NCBI RefSeq assembly: GCF_015390235.1
Contig: NZ_VUOH01000002.1
Location: forward strand, 620,001 to 684,000
Source of the DNA: Quadrisphaera sp. INWT6
GTDB lineage: Bacteria; Actinomycetota; Actinomycetes; Actinomycetales; Quadrisphaeraceae
Length of the DNA: 64,000 nucleotides
Direction of reading: 5' to 3'
In this document: positions 16,402 to 25,848 of the stretch, in pieces
Layout: each line of letters starts with the position of its first letter
Position numbering within the stretch: the stretch's first letter is position 1
Program-made: the position numbers and the translations under genes
The notes under the pieces: generated by a model
Told to the model about the DNA's origin: nothing
Database searches by the model: none
The model's input: the letters and a program-made list of their open reading frames with translations, nothing else

Positions 16402-17786
16402 GCGCCGCCAGCCCGACGAGCACCGCGGGCGGCGAGGAGGCGGGCGCGGTCGCCGCACCGCCGGACCCGGCCGCGGGGTCGCGCAGCCTGCGGCTGCTCC
16501 TGGGCCTGGCCGCGGCGGTCGTCGTCGTCGCCGGTCTGAAGGCGCTGTCCGGCAGCCTCGGGCCGGCGTTCCTGGCGCTCGTGCTGATCATCGTCGTGCA
16601 CCCGCTGGGGGCGAGCATCCAGCGGCTCGGGCAGCGCCGCTGGGTGCCGGCGTGGCTCGCGACGGGCGCCGGTGTGACGGCCAACCTCGTGGTGGTCTAC
16701 CTCATCGTGGCGGGGCTCGCGGCCTCGCTGGCGTGGGCGGTGGTCGAGCTGGCCACCACCCTCCCCCAGTACACCTCCCAGCTGTACGACCTGCGCGACT
16801 CCACCCTCCAGCTGCTCACGCGGGTCGGCGTCGACCAGACCCAGCTGATCCAGATGGTCAACAGCGCCGACCCGTACCAGCTGCTGGGCTACGCGCAGAC
16901 CCTCGTGGCCGGGCTGACGTCGGGCCTGACCGACTTCACCTTCATCCTGCTGCTGCTCTTCTTCCTCGCCCTCGACGCCGCGGCCTTCCCGCGCCTGCTG
17001 CAGCTGGCCTCGAGCGCGCACTCCGACGCGGTCGAGGCGCTGCGGACCTTCGCGTCCGGCACCCAGCGCTACCTGGTCGTGTCCACGGTGTTCGGCGCCA
17101 TCGTGGCGGTGCTCGACGTCATCGCGCTGGCCTACCTCGACGTGCCCCTGGCCCTGCTGTGGGGCCTGGTCTCGTTCGTCACCAACTACGTCGCGAACAT
17201 CGGCTTCCTGCTCGGCGTGGCCCCGCCCGCGCTGCTGGCGCTCCTGGCCAACGGGCCCGAGAACGCCCTGCTCGTCGTCATCGTCTACACGGTCATCAAC
17301 GTCGTCATCCAGGGGCTCATCCAGCCCAAGATCGTGGGTGACGCCGTCGGCCTGTCGGCGTCGCTGACGTTCCTGTCGGTGGTGTTCTGGGGCTTCGTGC
17401 TCGGCGGCCTGGGCGCGCTGCTCGCCGTGCCGCTGAGCCTGCTCACCCGGGCGGTGGTGGTCGACGCCGACCCGCGCAACCGCTGGCTGCTCCCCCTCGT
17501 GGCGGGCAGCCCGGGAGGCGTCCCGGTGCGCAGGCCGCCCCGGCGCGAGCGGGTGGCCCGCCTGCTCGGGCGCCACCAGCACCCCGACGACACCGGCGCC
17601 CCCGCGCAGGACGACGTCGAGGCGCAGCACCCCGCGGACCACCCCGCCACGCACCCGGCGGAGCGTCCGGCGGGCACCCCCGCGGAGCCGCGCGCCGACC
17701 GGGCCGACGAGACCCCCGGCGCCGCGCGCACCCCGGCTCGCGAGACCGCTCCCCAGCCGCCCCGCGGCGACGCGCCCCGGGACTGA
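16398..17786 (+). CDS. AI-2E family transporter (PerM/UPF0118)
   Basis: A 462-residue membrane protein with about eight membrane segments and the family motif region FVTNYVANIGFLLGVAPPALLALL plus GLIQPKIVGDAVGLSASLTF. Members export small molecules or act as Na+/H+ antiporters; being called AI-2 exporter does not establish the substrate. The first 30 residues are Ala/Pro/Gly-rich. The last 90 or so are a long hydrophilic Pro/Ala/Arg/Glu tail rich in PADHPATHPAERPAG-like repeats. The GTG 16398 start overlaps gntK by 4 bp. It ends the coupled operon. Confidence 0.88.
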   Translation: MSAASPTSTAGGEEAGAVAAPPDPAAGSRSLRLLLGLAAAVVVVAGLKALSGSLGPAFLALVLIIVVHPLGASIQRLGQRRWVPAWLATGAGVTANLVVVYLIVAGLAASLAWAVVELATTLPQYTSQLYDLRDSTLQLLTRVGVDQTQLIQMVNSADPYQLLGYAQTLVAGLTSGLTDFTFILLLLFFLALDAAAFPRLLQLASSAHSDAVEALRTFASGTQRYLVVSTVFGAIVAVLDVIALAYLDVPLALLWGLVSFVTNYVANIGFLLGVAPPALLALLANGPENALLVVIVYTVINVVIQGLIQPKIVGDAVGLSASLTFLSVVFWGFVLGGLGALLAVPLSLLTRAVVVDADPRNRWLLPLVAGSPGGVPVRRPPRRERVARLLGRHQHPDDTGAPAQDDVEAQHPADHPATHPAERPAGTPAEPRADRADETPGAARTPARETAPQPPRGDAPRD

Positions 17787-17887
17787 CGCCCAGACGCGCC
17801 GACGCCCGGCGCCCCGCCCCGGCGCACGCGCTCCCCGCTGGCTGGGGGCGGTGGCCGGGGGTGGGGGCTCGGGGCGGAGACCGGGGC

Positions 17888-18253
17888 TCAGTCGCCCTTC
17901 GGGAGGCCCCGGCATCGGCCCCAGGCCTCGGCGGCCTCGCTGGCGGCCGCGACGCCGGCGGTCACCACGAGCACCGACGGCCAGGGGCCGATCTTCCTGG
18001 CCAGCGGGTGCGAGCCCCCCATGGCCGCGGTGTAGAGCGCGCCGAGCACGGCGGCGCCCACCGGGCCGGTGGTGCGGGCCCACTGGCGCCCGCACCAGGT
18101 GCCGGCGAGGCCGAACAGGCCGCCGCCGACCTCGCGCTTCGTGGCGCGGGCCACGGCGAAGCCGCCGACCAGCCCGACGGCGGCCACGACGGACGGGCGG
18201 AGCAGCGTGCGGTGCAGGTCGCTCGACCCGCTCGACGAGGTCACGGAGGTCAC
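17888..18253 (-). CDS. Small membrane protein of unknown function
   Basis: A 121-residue protein with two or three hydrophobic stretches (about residues 22-40, 63-80 and 90-110, the last with [22 protein letters not shown]). I do not recognise a family. The start GTG 18253 overlaps the guaA stop by 4 bp, so it is co-translated at the end of the SURF1-DUF3817-guaA run. Codon use and GC skew resemble the flanking real genes. Confidence 0.7.
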   Translation of the reverse strand: MTSVTSSSGSSDLHRTLLRPSVVAAVGLVGGFAVARATKREVGGGLFGLAGTWCGRQWARTTGPVGAAVLGALYTAAMGGSHPLARKIGPWPSVLVVTAGVAAASEAAEAWGRCRGLPKGD

Positions 18254-19872
18254 TCCCACTCGATGGTGCCCGGCGGCTTGCTGGTGACGTCGAGGACGAC
18301 GCGGTTGACCTCGGCGACCTCGTTGGTGATGCGCGTCGAGATGCGCGCGAGCACGTCGTACGGCAGGCGGGTCCAGTCGGCCGTCATGGCGTCCTCGCTG
18401 CTCACGGGGCGCAGCACGACGGGGTGGCCGTAGGTGCGGCCGTCGCCCTGCACGCCCACGGAGCGGACGTCGGCGAGGAGCACCACGGGGCACTGCCAGA
18501 TCTCGCCGTCGAGCCCCGCGGCGCTGAGCTCCTCGCGGGCGATGAGGTCGGCGGCGCGGAGCACGTCCAGGCGCTCCTGCGTCACCTCGCCGATGATGCG
18601 GATGCCCAGGCCCGGGCCCGGGAAGGGCTGGCGGCCGACGATCTCGGCCGGCAGGCCCAGCTCGGCGCCGACGGCGCGGACCTCGTCCTTGAACAGGGCG
18701 CGCAGCGGCTCGACCAGCTCGAACTGCAGGTCGTCGGGCAGGCCGCCCACGTTGTGGTGGCTCTTGATGGTCGCCGCGCCCTGGCCGCCGCCGGACTCCA
18801 CCACGTCGGGGTAGAGGGTGCCCTGCACGAGGAAGCGCACCTCGCCGCCGTCGCCGTCGGAGGAGGCCTGCGCCTGCTCCACGACCTGGCGCGAGGCAGC
18901 CTCGAAGGCGCGGATGAACTCGCGGCCGATCGCCTTGCGCTTGGCCTCGGGCTCGGTGACGCCCGCGAGCGCGGTGAGGAAGGCCTCGGTGGCGTCCCAG
19001 ACGACGAGGTTCACGCCGGTGGCGGCCACGAAGTCGCGCTCGACCTGCTCGGCCTCGCCGGCGCGCAGCAGCCCGTGGTCGACGAAGACGCAGGTGAGCT
19101 GGTCTCCGACGGCCTTCTGCACCAGGGCGGCGGCCACGGCGGAGTCGACGCCGCCGGACAGGCCGCAGATGACGCGGCCGGTGCCCACCTGGGCCCTGAC
19201 GAGTTCGACCTGCTCCTCGATGATGCTGCCGGCGGTCCAGTCGCCGGCGAGCCCCGCGCCGCGGCGCAGGAAGTTCTCGAGCACCCGCTGGCCGTGGGTG
19301 GAGTGGGCCACCTCGGGGTGCCACTGCACGCCGTAGAGGCGGCGCTCGTCGTCCTCGAAAGCGGCCACGTCGGCGCCGGCGCTGCGCGCGGTGACCGTGA
19401 AGCCCTCCGGTGCGGCCTTCACGGAGTCGCCGTGGGACATCCACACGTCCTGCTCGGCGGGCTGCCCGTCGAGCAGGGTGCTGCCCTCGGGACGGGCCTG
19501 CAGGGCGGTGCCGCCGTACTCGCGCAGACCGGTCTGCGCGACGGTGCCGCCGAGGGCCGAGGCCATCGCCTGGAAGCCGTAGCAGATGCCCAGCACGGGC
19601 ACGCCGGCGTCGAACAGGGCCGGGTCGACCTGGGGCGCGCCGTCGGCGTACACCGAGCTGGGGCCGCCGGAGAGGATCACCGCGGCCGGGTCCTTCGCGA
19701 GGATCTCGGCGACGGAGGCGGTGCTGGGCACCACCTCGGAGTAGGCGTCGGCCTCGCGCACGCGGCGGGCGATGAGCTGGGCGTACTGCGCGCCGTAGTC
19801 GATGACGAGCACCGGGCGGTGGCGCTGCTCGGCGGCCACCTCGGCGGGCGGGACGGGCGGGTGCTGGCTCAC
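18250..19872 (-). CDS. guaA: GMP synthase (glutamine-hydrolysing)
   Basis: Converts XMP, glutamine and ATP to GMP, the last step of guanine nucleotide synthesis. The 540-residue protein has a class I glutaminase domain with nucleophile Cys in [10 protein letters not shown] and His/Glu in [10 protein letters not shown], an ATP pyrophosphatase domain with [13 protein letters not shown], and the C-terminal dimer domain ending [14 protein letters not shown] 19872 is the start because it overlaps the DUF3817 stop by 4 bp; the frame is open further upstream but lacks similarity. guaB and guaB3 lie 21 kb to the right on the same strand. Confidence 0.98.
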   Translation of the reverse strand: MSQHPPVPPAEVAAEQRHRPVLVIDYGAQYAQLIARRVREADAYSEVVPSTASVAEILAKDPAAVILSGGPSSVYADGAPQVDPALFDAGVPVLGICYGFQAMASALGGTVAQTGLREYGGTALQARPEGSTLLDGQPAEQDVWMSHGDSVKAAPEGFTVTARSAGADVAAFEDDERRLYGVQWHPEVAHSTHGQRVLENFLRRGAGLAGDWTAGSIIEEQVELVRAQVGTGRVICGLSGGVDSAVAAALVQKAVGDQLTCVFVDHGLLRAGEAEQVERDFVAATGVNLVVWDATEAFLTALAGVTEPEAKRKAIGREFIRAFEAASRQVVEQAQASSDGDGGEVRFLVQGTLYPDVVESGGGQGAATIKSHHNVGGLPDDLQFELVEPLRALFKDEVRAVGAELGLPAEIVGRQPFPGPGLGIRIIGEVTQERLDVLRAADLIAREELSAAGLDGEIWQCPVVLLADVRSVGVQGDGRTYGHPVVLRPVSSEDAMTADWTRLPYDVLARISTRITNEVAEVNRVVLDVTSKPPGTIEWE

Positions 19873-20273
19873 GAGGGGGCTCCGGGTGACGCGGGGACGG
19901 ACGGACCGCTGCGGCCGGCGCGGACGTCGGCGACGACGCGGCGCTCGGCCCAGAACGACAGGAGGGGCACGACGCCGCACAGCACCAGCACGAGCAGGCG
20001 GCCCATCGGCCAGCGCAGCTTGCTCCACAGGTCGGCCACGGCGATCAGGTACACGAAGTAGACCCAGCCGTGCACGTAGGCGATGAAGTCGAGCGGGGTC
20101 GTGCGCTGGTCGAGGAAGCCGTGGCCCAGGTACACGTACTTGTAGAGCAGCTCGACGCAGAGCAGCAGGAGCATGACGCCGGTGGCCAGGGCCATCACGC
20201 GGTAGCGGGTCAGCGAGGCGCCGGGGTCGCGGTGGACCCGGGGCGCGGGGCGCGCGGGGCGGGTCGAGCTCAT
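19869..20273 (-). CDS. DUF3817 membrane protein
   Basis: A 134-residue integral membrane protein with three predicted membrane segments. The DUF3817 signature [10 protein letters not shown] and [15 protein letters not shown] is clear. It commonly neighbours guaA in actinobacteria; its function is unknown. ATG 20273 overlaps the SURF1 stop by 4 bp and its own stop overlaps guaA by 4 bp. Confidence 0.88.
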   Translation of the reverse strand: MSSTRPARPAPRVHRDPGASLTRYRVMALATGVMLLLLCVELLYKYVYLGHGFLDQRTTPLDFIAYVHGWVYFVYLIAVADLWSKLRWPMGRLLVLVLCGVVPLLSFWAERRVVADVRAGRSGPSVPASPGAPS

Positions 20274-21056
20274 CGGCGCACCCCCTGCACTGGTGACGAG
20301 GGGGCCTCGGGGGCCGGGGTCAGGGCGTCGGGCACCTGCTCATCCTCCCAGGCCGCGTCGGCGAGCTCGTCGTGGTGCCGGTCGCGGACGATCTTGACCC
20401 ACAGCACGAGGGCGAAGACGGCGAAGAGCCACCACTGGAAGGCGTAGGAGAGGTTCTGCGGGTCCAGCCGCGGCGTCGGCGCCTCGCTCGGCACGGGCAC
20501 CAGCGCCCCCGGTGCGGCGAGCGACCCGGCGTCGGCGACGAGGTAGCCGGTGTACAGCTGGCCGGGCCACGCGTTGACGAGGTCACCGGAGCTGAAGCAC
20601 CGCCAGCTCGCCGTCGGGCGCGATGCCCTGGGGCTCCTCGGAGACCATCAGGCGCCCCCTCAGGTCGGCCGTCCCGGACGGCGCCGCGGGCAGCTCCTCC
20701 CCGGAGGGCAGCTGCCCGAGGAGGACGGGCAGGAGGGCGCCGGTGCCGTCGACCCTCAGGGCGGCGACCACCCAGGAGCCGTCACGGCCGTCCAGGGGCC
20801 GGTCGGCCACCTGCTCGAGCGGCAGGTCGGCCCAGGTGCCGGTGACGTCGACGCGCTGGTGGTCGGCGTGGCCGGTGAAGTCGGACGCCGGCTGGAGCAC
20901 CTCGCCGAGGGCCACGACCTGCTCGGTGGGCGAGACCCGGGCGTGCTCCTCGGAGCGCCCGAGCTGCCACTCCCCCAGCACGGAGAACAGCACGGCGGCG
21001 GCGAGCATCACCGCGAGCAGCCCGAGGTTGGCGGGTCGCAGGGCCGTGCGCAGCAC
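20270..21056 (-). pseudogene. SURF1 family protein, split by a +1 frameshift
   Basis: SURF1 proteins help assemble cytochrome c oxidase and have two membrane anchors. The first 157 codons (21056-20583) hold the N-terminal anchor and domain (GLLAVMLAAAVLFSVLGEWQ) and end at a TGA after ELAVLQLR. The rest continues one frame over: LVNAWPGQLYTGYLVADAG, then LSYAFQWWLFAVFALVLWVKI, the second anchor, to 20270. Only one base is out of phase, at CTT-C-AGC near 20594. It is either a sequencing error, a real mutation or a +1 recoding site. GTG 21056 follows a TACCCT box by 6 nt. Confidence 0.8.
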
Positions 21057-21062
21057 CCCTCG

Positions 21063-21068
21063 AGGGTA
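21063..21068 (-). promoter_or_regulatory. -10 box for a leaderless SURF1-guaA transcript
   Basis: TACCCT on the minus strand ends 6 nt before GTG 21056. It is the same geometry as at the NUDIX, guaB, tsaB and tsaD starts, and would drive the SURF1-DUF3817-guaA run. Confidence 0.5.
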
Positions 21069-21111
21069 CGTCGCGCGCGGAGGCGGCCTGGTCCGGCGGC
21101 TCCCCGCACCC

Positions 21112-21153
21112 TAGAGTGGGTGTGCACACCTGTTCCGCAACCTTGTGCACCTG
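21112..21153 (+). promoter_or_regulatory. dhaKL promoter with candidate SorC operators
   Basis: TAGAGT (21112-21117) is a likely -10. Immediately downstream lie CACCTGTTC (21127-21135) and TGTGCACCTG (21144-21153). Both also occur, inverted and fused, as GAACAGGTGCACA in the sorC1/eltD divergent region (24511-24523). A repressor bound here would sit on the start of transcription. Confidence 0.5.
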
Positions 21154-21188
21154 CACGGCCACCGAAGCCCGGACATGTGAGGACGACG

Positions 21189-22928
21189 ATGACCCGCCTG
21201 TTCAACGACCCGTCAGCGTTCGCGGAGGACTCCAAGGCGGGGTTCCTCGACGCCTTCTCCTCGTACGTGGTCGACGTCCCCGGTGGCGTCGTCCGCCGGC
21301 ACCGCACCCGCGAGGGCAAGGTGGCCGTCGTCGTCGGCGGGGGGTCGGGGCACTACCCGGCGTTCGCCGGGATCGTCGGCCCGGGGTACGCCGACGGAGC
21401 CGTGATGGGCAACGTCTTCACCTCGCCGTCGGCCGCCGAGGCCGCCGCTGTGGGCCGCGCCGCCTCCGGAGGGGGCGGAGTGCTCCTGACCACCGGCAAC
21501 TACGCCGGTGACGTGCTGAACTTCACGCTCGCCGTCGGACGGCTGGAGGCGGAGGGGATCCCCGCCCGCTACGTCGCCGTCACGGACGACGTCGCCAGCG
21601 AGGGCAAGGGCGCCGACGGCAGGCGGCGCGGCATCGCCGGCGACGTCCCGGTGTTCAAGTGCGCCAGCGCCGCCGCGGAGGAGGGCATGGACCTCGACGG
21701 CGTCGAGCGGGTCGCCCTCAAGACCAACGAGCGCACCCGCACCCTCGGCGTCGCCTTCAGCGGCTGCACCCTGCCGGGGGCCGACGGGTCCCTCTTCACG
21801 GTGCCCGAGGGGCGGATGAGCGTCGGGCTGGGCATCCACGGCGAGGCGGGCATCGACGAGGTCGACATGCCGACGGCGGCCGAGCTGGCCCGGGTCCTGG
21901 TCGAGGGCGTCCTCGGCGGTGCCCCCGAGGGTCTCCCGGTGGAGGGCGCCCGGGTCACGGCCCTGCTGAACGGCCTGGGGAACACGAAGTACGAGGAGCT
22001 CTTCGTCGTCTGGAAGGACGTCGCCGCACTGCTGCGCGAGCGGGGCCTGGAGGTCGTGCAGCCCGAGGTCGGCGAGCTGGTGACCAGCCTCGACATGGCC
22101 GGGTGCTCACTCACGCTGACCTGGCTCGACGACGAGCTGGAGCGCCTGTGGGGCGCTCCGGCCGACACGCCCGCGTACCGCAAGGGCCGCCCCGCGGCGG
22201 TCGAGGGCGGTGCCGAGCGCAGCGACGACGAGGCCGCCGAGCGGGCCGCCGCCCCGCCACTGTCCAGCGGTCCGGCCGACCGAGGCGCCCGCGAGGGCGG
22301 TGCGCTGGTGGCGGCAGCTCTGGAGGCGGTGGCCACCCGGATGGCGGAGGCCGAGGACGAGCTGGGCCGCATCGACGCCGTCGCCGGCGACGGCGACCAC
22401 GGGCGCGGGATGGTCCGGGGCTCCGCCGCCGCGGCGCAGGCCGCCCGGACCGCCGCGGACGGCGGGGCGGGCACCGGCACCGTGCTGCGGGCCGCAGGTG
22501 ACGAGTGGGCCGCCCGGGCCGGCGGCACCTCCGGCGTCCTGTGGGGCGAGTTCCTCGGAGCGCTGGCCACCCGCGTCGGTGACGACGGCGCGCCCGCCGC
22601 CGGGGCTGTGGCTGCGGGCGTGCGCGCCGGGTACGAGCACCTCATGCGGCTCGGCGGCGCGAAGCCCGGGGACAAGACCATGCTCGACGCCCTGGGCCCG
22701 TTCTGCGACGCCCTCGACGAGGGCACCGGCGCCGGGCTCCCGCTGCGCGAGGCGTGGCGCCCCGCGGCCGACCGCGCCGTCGAGGCCGCCGCGGCCACGA
22801 AGGACCTGCTGCCCAAGGTGGGGCGGGCCCGCCCCCTCGCCGAGCGCAGCAAGGGCACACCGGACGCCGGGGCCACCAGCCTCGGGATGGTCGCCCAGGT
22901 GGTGGCCGGCGTCCTCGCCGACCGCTGA
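21189..22928 (+). CDS. DhaK-DhaL fusion kinase, probable tetrulose (erythrulose) kinase
   Basis: An ATP-dependent dihydroxyacetone-kinase-type enzyme of 579 residues. The DhaK domain (about 1-330) has [23 protein letters not shown] and the substrate-binding His217 in [12 protein letters not shown]. The DhaL domain (about 370-579) has the nucleotide/Mg2+ motif [10 protein letters not shown] near residue 400, plus [11 protein letters not shown] and [10 protein letters not shown]. DhaKL proteins next to erythritol-dehydrogenase-like and RpiB-like genes phosphorylate D- or L-erythrulose in the characterised Mycobacterium smegmatis pathways, so that is preferred over plain dihydroxyacetone. Which stereoisomer is unknown. 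Confidence 0.85.
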   Translation: MTRLFNDPSAFAEDSKAGFLDAFSSYVVDVPGGVVRRHRTREGKVAVVVGGGSGHYPAFAGIVGPGYADGAVMGNVFTSPSAAEAAAVGRAASGGGGVLLTTGNYAGDVLNFTLAVGRLEAEGIPARYVAVTDDVASEGKGADGRRRGIAGDVPVFKCASAAAEEGMDLDGVERVALKTNERTRTLGVAFSGCTLPGADGSLFTVPEGRMSVGLGIHGEAGIDEVDMPTAAELARVLVEGVLGGAPEGLPVEGARVTALLNGLGNTKYEELFVVWKDVAALLRERGLEVVQPEVGELVTSLDMAGCSLTLTWLDDELERLWGAPADTPAYRKGRPAAVEGGAERSDDEAAERAAAPPLSSGPADRGAREGGALVAAALEAVATRMAEAEDELGRIDAVAGDGDHGRGMVRGSAAAAQAARTAADGGAGTGTVLRAAGDEWAARAGGTSGVLWGEFLGALATRVGDDGAPAAGAVAAGVRAGYEHLMRLGGAKPGDKTMLDALGPFCDALDEGTGAGLPLREAWRPAADRAVEAAAATKDLLPKVGRARPLAERSKGTPDAGATSLGMVAQVVAGVLADR

Positions 22929-22959
22929 AGCACCCGACAGACCCAGGGAGGACGGGCAC

Positions 22960-23490
22960 GTGAGCCAGCAGCTGAGGATCGTCGTCGGCAGCGACGACGC
23001 CGGGTACGACTACAAGGAGGTCCTGAAGAAGGACCTCCAGGGCGACGAGCGCGTTGCTGACGTCACCGACGTCGGCGTCGACGCGGCGGGCGGCACGGAC
23101 TACCCGCACGTCGCCGTCGCGGCGGCCCGCCTCATCCGGGACGGGAAGGCCGACCGCGCCCTGCTGGTGTGCGGGACGGGCCTCGGCGTGGCGATCTCCG
23201 CCAACAAGGTGCCGGGCATCCGGGCGGTGACCGCCCACGACAGCTTCTCGGTGGAGCGCTCCGTGCTCAGCAACGACGCCCAGGTGCTGTGCTTCGGCCA
23301 GCGCGTCGTGGGCGTCGAGCTGGCGCGGCGCCTGGCGCGCGAGTGGCTGGGCTACACCTTCGACACCTCGAGCGCCTCGGCCGCCAAGGTCGCCGCCATC
23401 GGCGAGTACGAGGCCGGCGCCGACGGCGCCGACGCGCAGCAGTCGCTCGAGGACGCCGAGCGAGAGGCCGCGGACGCCGACCGCGCCTGA
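22960..23490 (+). CDS. RpiB/LacAB family sugar-phosphate isomerase, probable tetrulose-phosphate isomerase
   Basis: A 176-residue aldose-ketose isomerase. It opens [17 protein letters not shown] and has the active-site [21 protein letters not shown] block with the catalytic Cys, followed by [30 protein letters not shown] 22960 has GGGAGGA 8-14 nt upstream. It follows the DhaKL gene by 31 bp. In C4-polyol pathways such proteins (EryI/DerI) turn D-erythrulose 4-phosphate into D-erythrose 4-phosphate; that assignment rests on context. The C-terminal 30 residues are an unusual acidic Ala/Asp/Glu tail. Confidence 0.85.
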   Translation: MSQQLRIVVGSDDAGYDYKEVLKKDLQGDERVADVTDVGVDAAGGTDYPHVAVAAARLIRDGKADRALLVCGTGLGVAISANKVPGIRAVTAHDSFSVERSVLSNDAQVLCFGQRVVGVELARRLAREWLGYTFDTSSASAAKVAAIGEYEAGADGADAQQSLEDAEREAADADRA

Positions 23491-23492
23491 CG

Positions 23493-24458
23493 TCAGGAGG
23501 TGGCGGACACCAGCTGCGCTGCGGTGCTGGTGTCCGTCACCAGCCGGTTGAAGTAGCCCGCACGCGCTCCCGCGAGGATGCCGCCGACCTTCTCCGGCCC
23601 GCTGGCCACGGCGACGGTCACCGGGATGCGCTGGAGCAGCTCGAGCGGGGTCGCGATGAGGCGCTCGCTGCCGGGGAACTCCACCGCGACCCCCTCCCGG
23701 TCGTAGAAGCGGGAGCAGATGTCTCCGACGGCGCGGTCGAGCGCGGCGCTCTGCGCGGGCACGAAGTGGGGCAGCGACACCCGCTGCTGAGGAGGGGCGC
23801 CGATGCCCATCACGGCGGCCTTGGCCGTGCCCCAGGTGTCGACGACCCGGCGGATGCCAGGGTCGTCCAGGAGGCCCTCGCGCAGCGCCGCACCGGGCAG
23901 GGCGGGCGCGTACAGGAAGGCGGGGTTGCCGCCCACCGAGGCCGCGAAGGCCCGGATGATCTCGTTGGTCTGGTACCAGGGCTCCGGCTCGAGCTGACCG
24001 CCCACCGTGGGCGCCACGAGCACGCCCGGCAGCTGGGGCAGCTCCGCGTGGGCCGCCGCGTAGACCATGCGCCCGCTGGAGACCAGGAGCACGTCTCCCG
24101 CGGCGAGGCGGGCGCCCTCCAGGACCGCGGCCAGGGGGCGCGACAGGGCGCCCGACAGGACGCCGTGCGGCGAGTCGGCGGGGACGTCGGGGTAGAGGTG
24201 CACCTCGTGCAGCCCGAGGGCGTCGGCCACAGCGGCGGCGAGGTCGCGGTCGGGTCCGGCGTCGGGGTGGCGCACCTCGATCGAGACGATGCCCCGGCGC
24301 CGCGCCTCGGCCAGCAGCCGGCTGACGGTGGCGCGGCTGGTGCGCAGCCGCTGGGCGATCTCGGCCTGGGTCGCCTCCTGGAGGTAGTACTCCACGGCGA
24401 CGCTGTAGAGGAGGTGGTCGGGGCTCCGGCCCGCGCCCTCCGTCGCCCCAGCGCTCAC
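23493..24458 (-). CDS. SorC/DeoR-type sugar-binding transcriptional regulator (1)
   Basis: About 321 residues: an N-terminal helix-turn-helix (QEATQAEIAQRLRTSRATVSRLL, about residues 28-50) and the SorC sugar-phosphate-binding domain (about 70-320), with VAPTVGGQLE, TWGTAKAAVMGIG and GICSRFYD-like elements. Its stop lies 2 bp from the end of the convergent isomerase gene. GTG 24458 is preferred over the GTG at 24536 because the stretch between holds promoter and operator-like sequence. It is the likely local repressor or activator of the C4-polyol genes, with a phosphorylated intermediate as effector. Confidence 0.87.
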   Translation of the reverse strand: MSAGATEGAGRSPDHLLYSVAVEYYLQEATQAEIAQRLRTSRATVSRLLAEARRRGIVSIEVRHPDAGPDRDLAAAVADALGLHEVHLYPDVPADSPHGVLSGALSRPLAAVLEGARLAAGDVLLVSSGRMVYAAAHAELPQLPGVLVAPTVGGQLEPEPWYQTNEIIRAFAASVGGNPAFLYAPALPGAALREGLLDDPGIRRVVDTWGTAKAAVMGIGAPPQQRVSLPHFVPAQSAALDRAVGDICSRFYDREGVAVEFPGSERLIATPLELLQRIPVTVAVASGPEKVGGILAGARAGYFNRLVTDTSTAAQLVSATS

Positions 24459-24486
24459 AGCTGACGATCCTGGCACGCCGTCGCCG

Positions 24487-24558
24487 TGAACGGGAGACCA
24501 GATCGTGATGAACAGGTGCACAGGCGTGCTGGACATCCGTGCACGACGGACCTAGGGT
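24487..24558 (+). promoter_or_regulatory. sorC1/eltD divergent control region
   Basis: The eltD promoter reads TGGACA (24530-24535), 17 bp, TAGGGT (24553-24558). Upstream are two TGAAC direct repeats (24487-24491 and 24509-24513, 22 bp apart) and GAACAGGTGCACA (24511-24523), which matches elements before dhaKL. A further GTGCAC lies at 24539-24544. The layout suits SorC control of both directions. Confidence 0.6.
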
Positions 24559-24609
24559 CCTCGTCGAGAGGGCAGCGAGGACGCCGCCCCGGACGACGAG
24601 GAGGTCGTG

Positions 24610-25701
24610 ATGGCGACAGGAACCATGCAGGCGGTCGTCTGCCACGGCCCTGAGGACTACCGCCTGGAGCAGGTGCCCGTGCCGGCCCTGCCCGAGGGCG
24701 GCGCCCTGGTGCGCGTCGAGGCCGTGGGCATCTGCGCCTCCGACCTCAAGTGCTACCACGGGGCCGCCAAGTTCTGGGGTGACGAGCACCGCCCCGCCTG
24801 GGCCGAGAAGGGCCGCATCCCCGGTCACGAGCTGGTCGGGGAGGTCGTGGAGATCTCCGCCGAGGCAGCGGCCCGCTGGGGCGTCGCGGTGGGCGACCGC
24901 GTGGTCAGCGAGCAGATCGTCCCCGACTGGGACTGCCGCTACTGCCTGCGCGGCGCCTACCACATGTGCGCCACCCACGACATGTACGGCTTCAAGACCT
25001 ACGACGGCGGCATGGCCGAGTTCATCGCCTTCCCGCCCAAGGCCCTGGTCCACAAGATCTCCAAGGACCTGCCCCCCGCGCACGCGGCCTTCGCCGAGCC
25101 GCTCTCGTGCGCGCTGCACGCCGTGGAGCGCGCCGACATCCAGTTCGAGGACGTCGTCGTCGTCGCCGGCTGCGGACCGATCGGCCTGGGGATGATCGCC
25201 GGGGCCAAGGCCAAGGGCGCCGCGAAGGTCGTGGCCCTGGACGCCATCGCCAGCAAGCTCGAGCTGGCCCGGGCAGCCGGGGCCGACGTCGTCCTCGACA
25301 TCACCAGCGACGACATCTACGCCGCCGTGCGCGACCTCACCGACGGCTTCGGTGCCGACGTGTACCTCGAGGGCACCGGCCACCCCGCGGCGGTGAAGCA
25401 GGGCCTCACGCTCCTGCGCAAGCTCGGCACGTACGTCGAGTACGGCGTCTTCGGCTCCGAGGCCAGCGTCGACTGGTCGATCATCAGCGACGACAAGGAG
25501 CTCGACGTCCGCGGCGCGCACCTCGGCCCCCACACCTGGCCGAAGGCCGTCCAGATGATCGAGTCCGGCGCCCTGCCCCTGGACCGCATCTGCACCCACC
25601 AGCTGCCGCTGTCGCGCTTCCAAGAGGGCCTGGACCTCGTCGCCAGCGGTGCGTCCTCGGTCAAGGTCTCCCTCGTCCCGGACTCCTCCTTCACCGGCTG
25701 A
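24610..25701 (+). CDS. Zinc-dependent dehydrogenase, erythritol/L-threitol dehydrogenase-like (EltD)
   Basis: A medium-chain NAD-dependent polyol dehydrogenase of 363 residues. It shows close similarity to my recollection of M. smegmatis EltD throughout, for example VRVEAVGICASDLKCYHGAAKF, FAEPLSCALHAVERA, VVAGCGPIGLGMIAGAKAKG (Rossmann) and DWSIISDDKELDV. The catalytic zinc ligands Cys and GHE are kept. In the structural zinc loop the first Cys is Asp (PDWDCRYC followed by HMC). ATG 24610 follows GAGGAGGT by 4 nt. Predicted reaction: erythritol or L-threitol to L-erythrulose, based on family and neighbours. Confidence 0.85.
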   Translation: MATGTMQAVVCHGPEDYRLEQVPVPALPEGGALVRVEAVGICASDLKCYHGAAKFWGDEHRPAWAEKGRIPGHELVGEVVEISAEAAARWGVAVGDRVVSEQIVPDWDCRYCLRGAYHMCATHDMYGFKTYDGGMAEFIAFPPKALVHKISKDLPPAHAAFAEPLSCALHAVERADIQFEDVVVVAGCGPIGLGMIAGAKAKGAAKVVALDAIASKLELARAAGADVVLDITSDDIYAAVRDLTDGFGADVYLEGTGHPAAVKQGLTLLRKLGTYVEYGVFGSEASVDWSIISDDKELDVRGAHLGPHTWPKAVQMIESGALPLDRICTHQLPLSRFQEGLDLVASGASSVKVSLVPDSSFTG

Positions 25702-25729
25702 CCGGCGCTGGCGCACACCGCCTGCAGAC

Positions 25730-25759
25730 CCGTCGTCCGGCCGCTCGGCCGGACGACGG
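25730..25759 (+). terminator. Strong hairpin after eltD
   Basis: Perfect 13-bp arms (25730-25742 and 25747-25759) with a 4-nt loop, in the 147-bp gap between eltD and the transporter genes. There is no T-run. It could end the eltD message or lower expression of the downstream ABC genes. Confidence 0.6.
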
Positions 25760-25848
25760 CCCCGCCCTGCCCCGCTCCGCCCCGGCCGCCCGCAGCGAGC
25801 CCCACCAGCACCGAACCCATCCCGAGCAGATCCCGAGGAGGCCGCGCC

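Noticed and set aside
18250-20028. Longer guaA start at 20028
   Set aside because: The extra N-terminal stretch overlaps DUF3817 out of frame and has no similarity; GTG 19872 gives the normal GuaA N-terminus.
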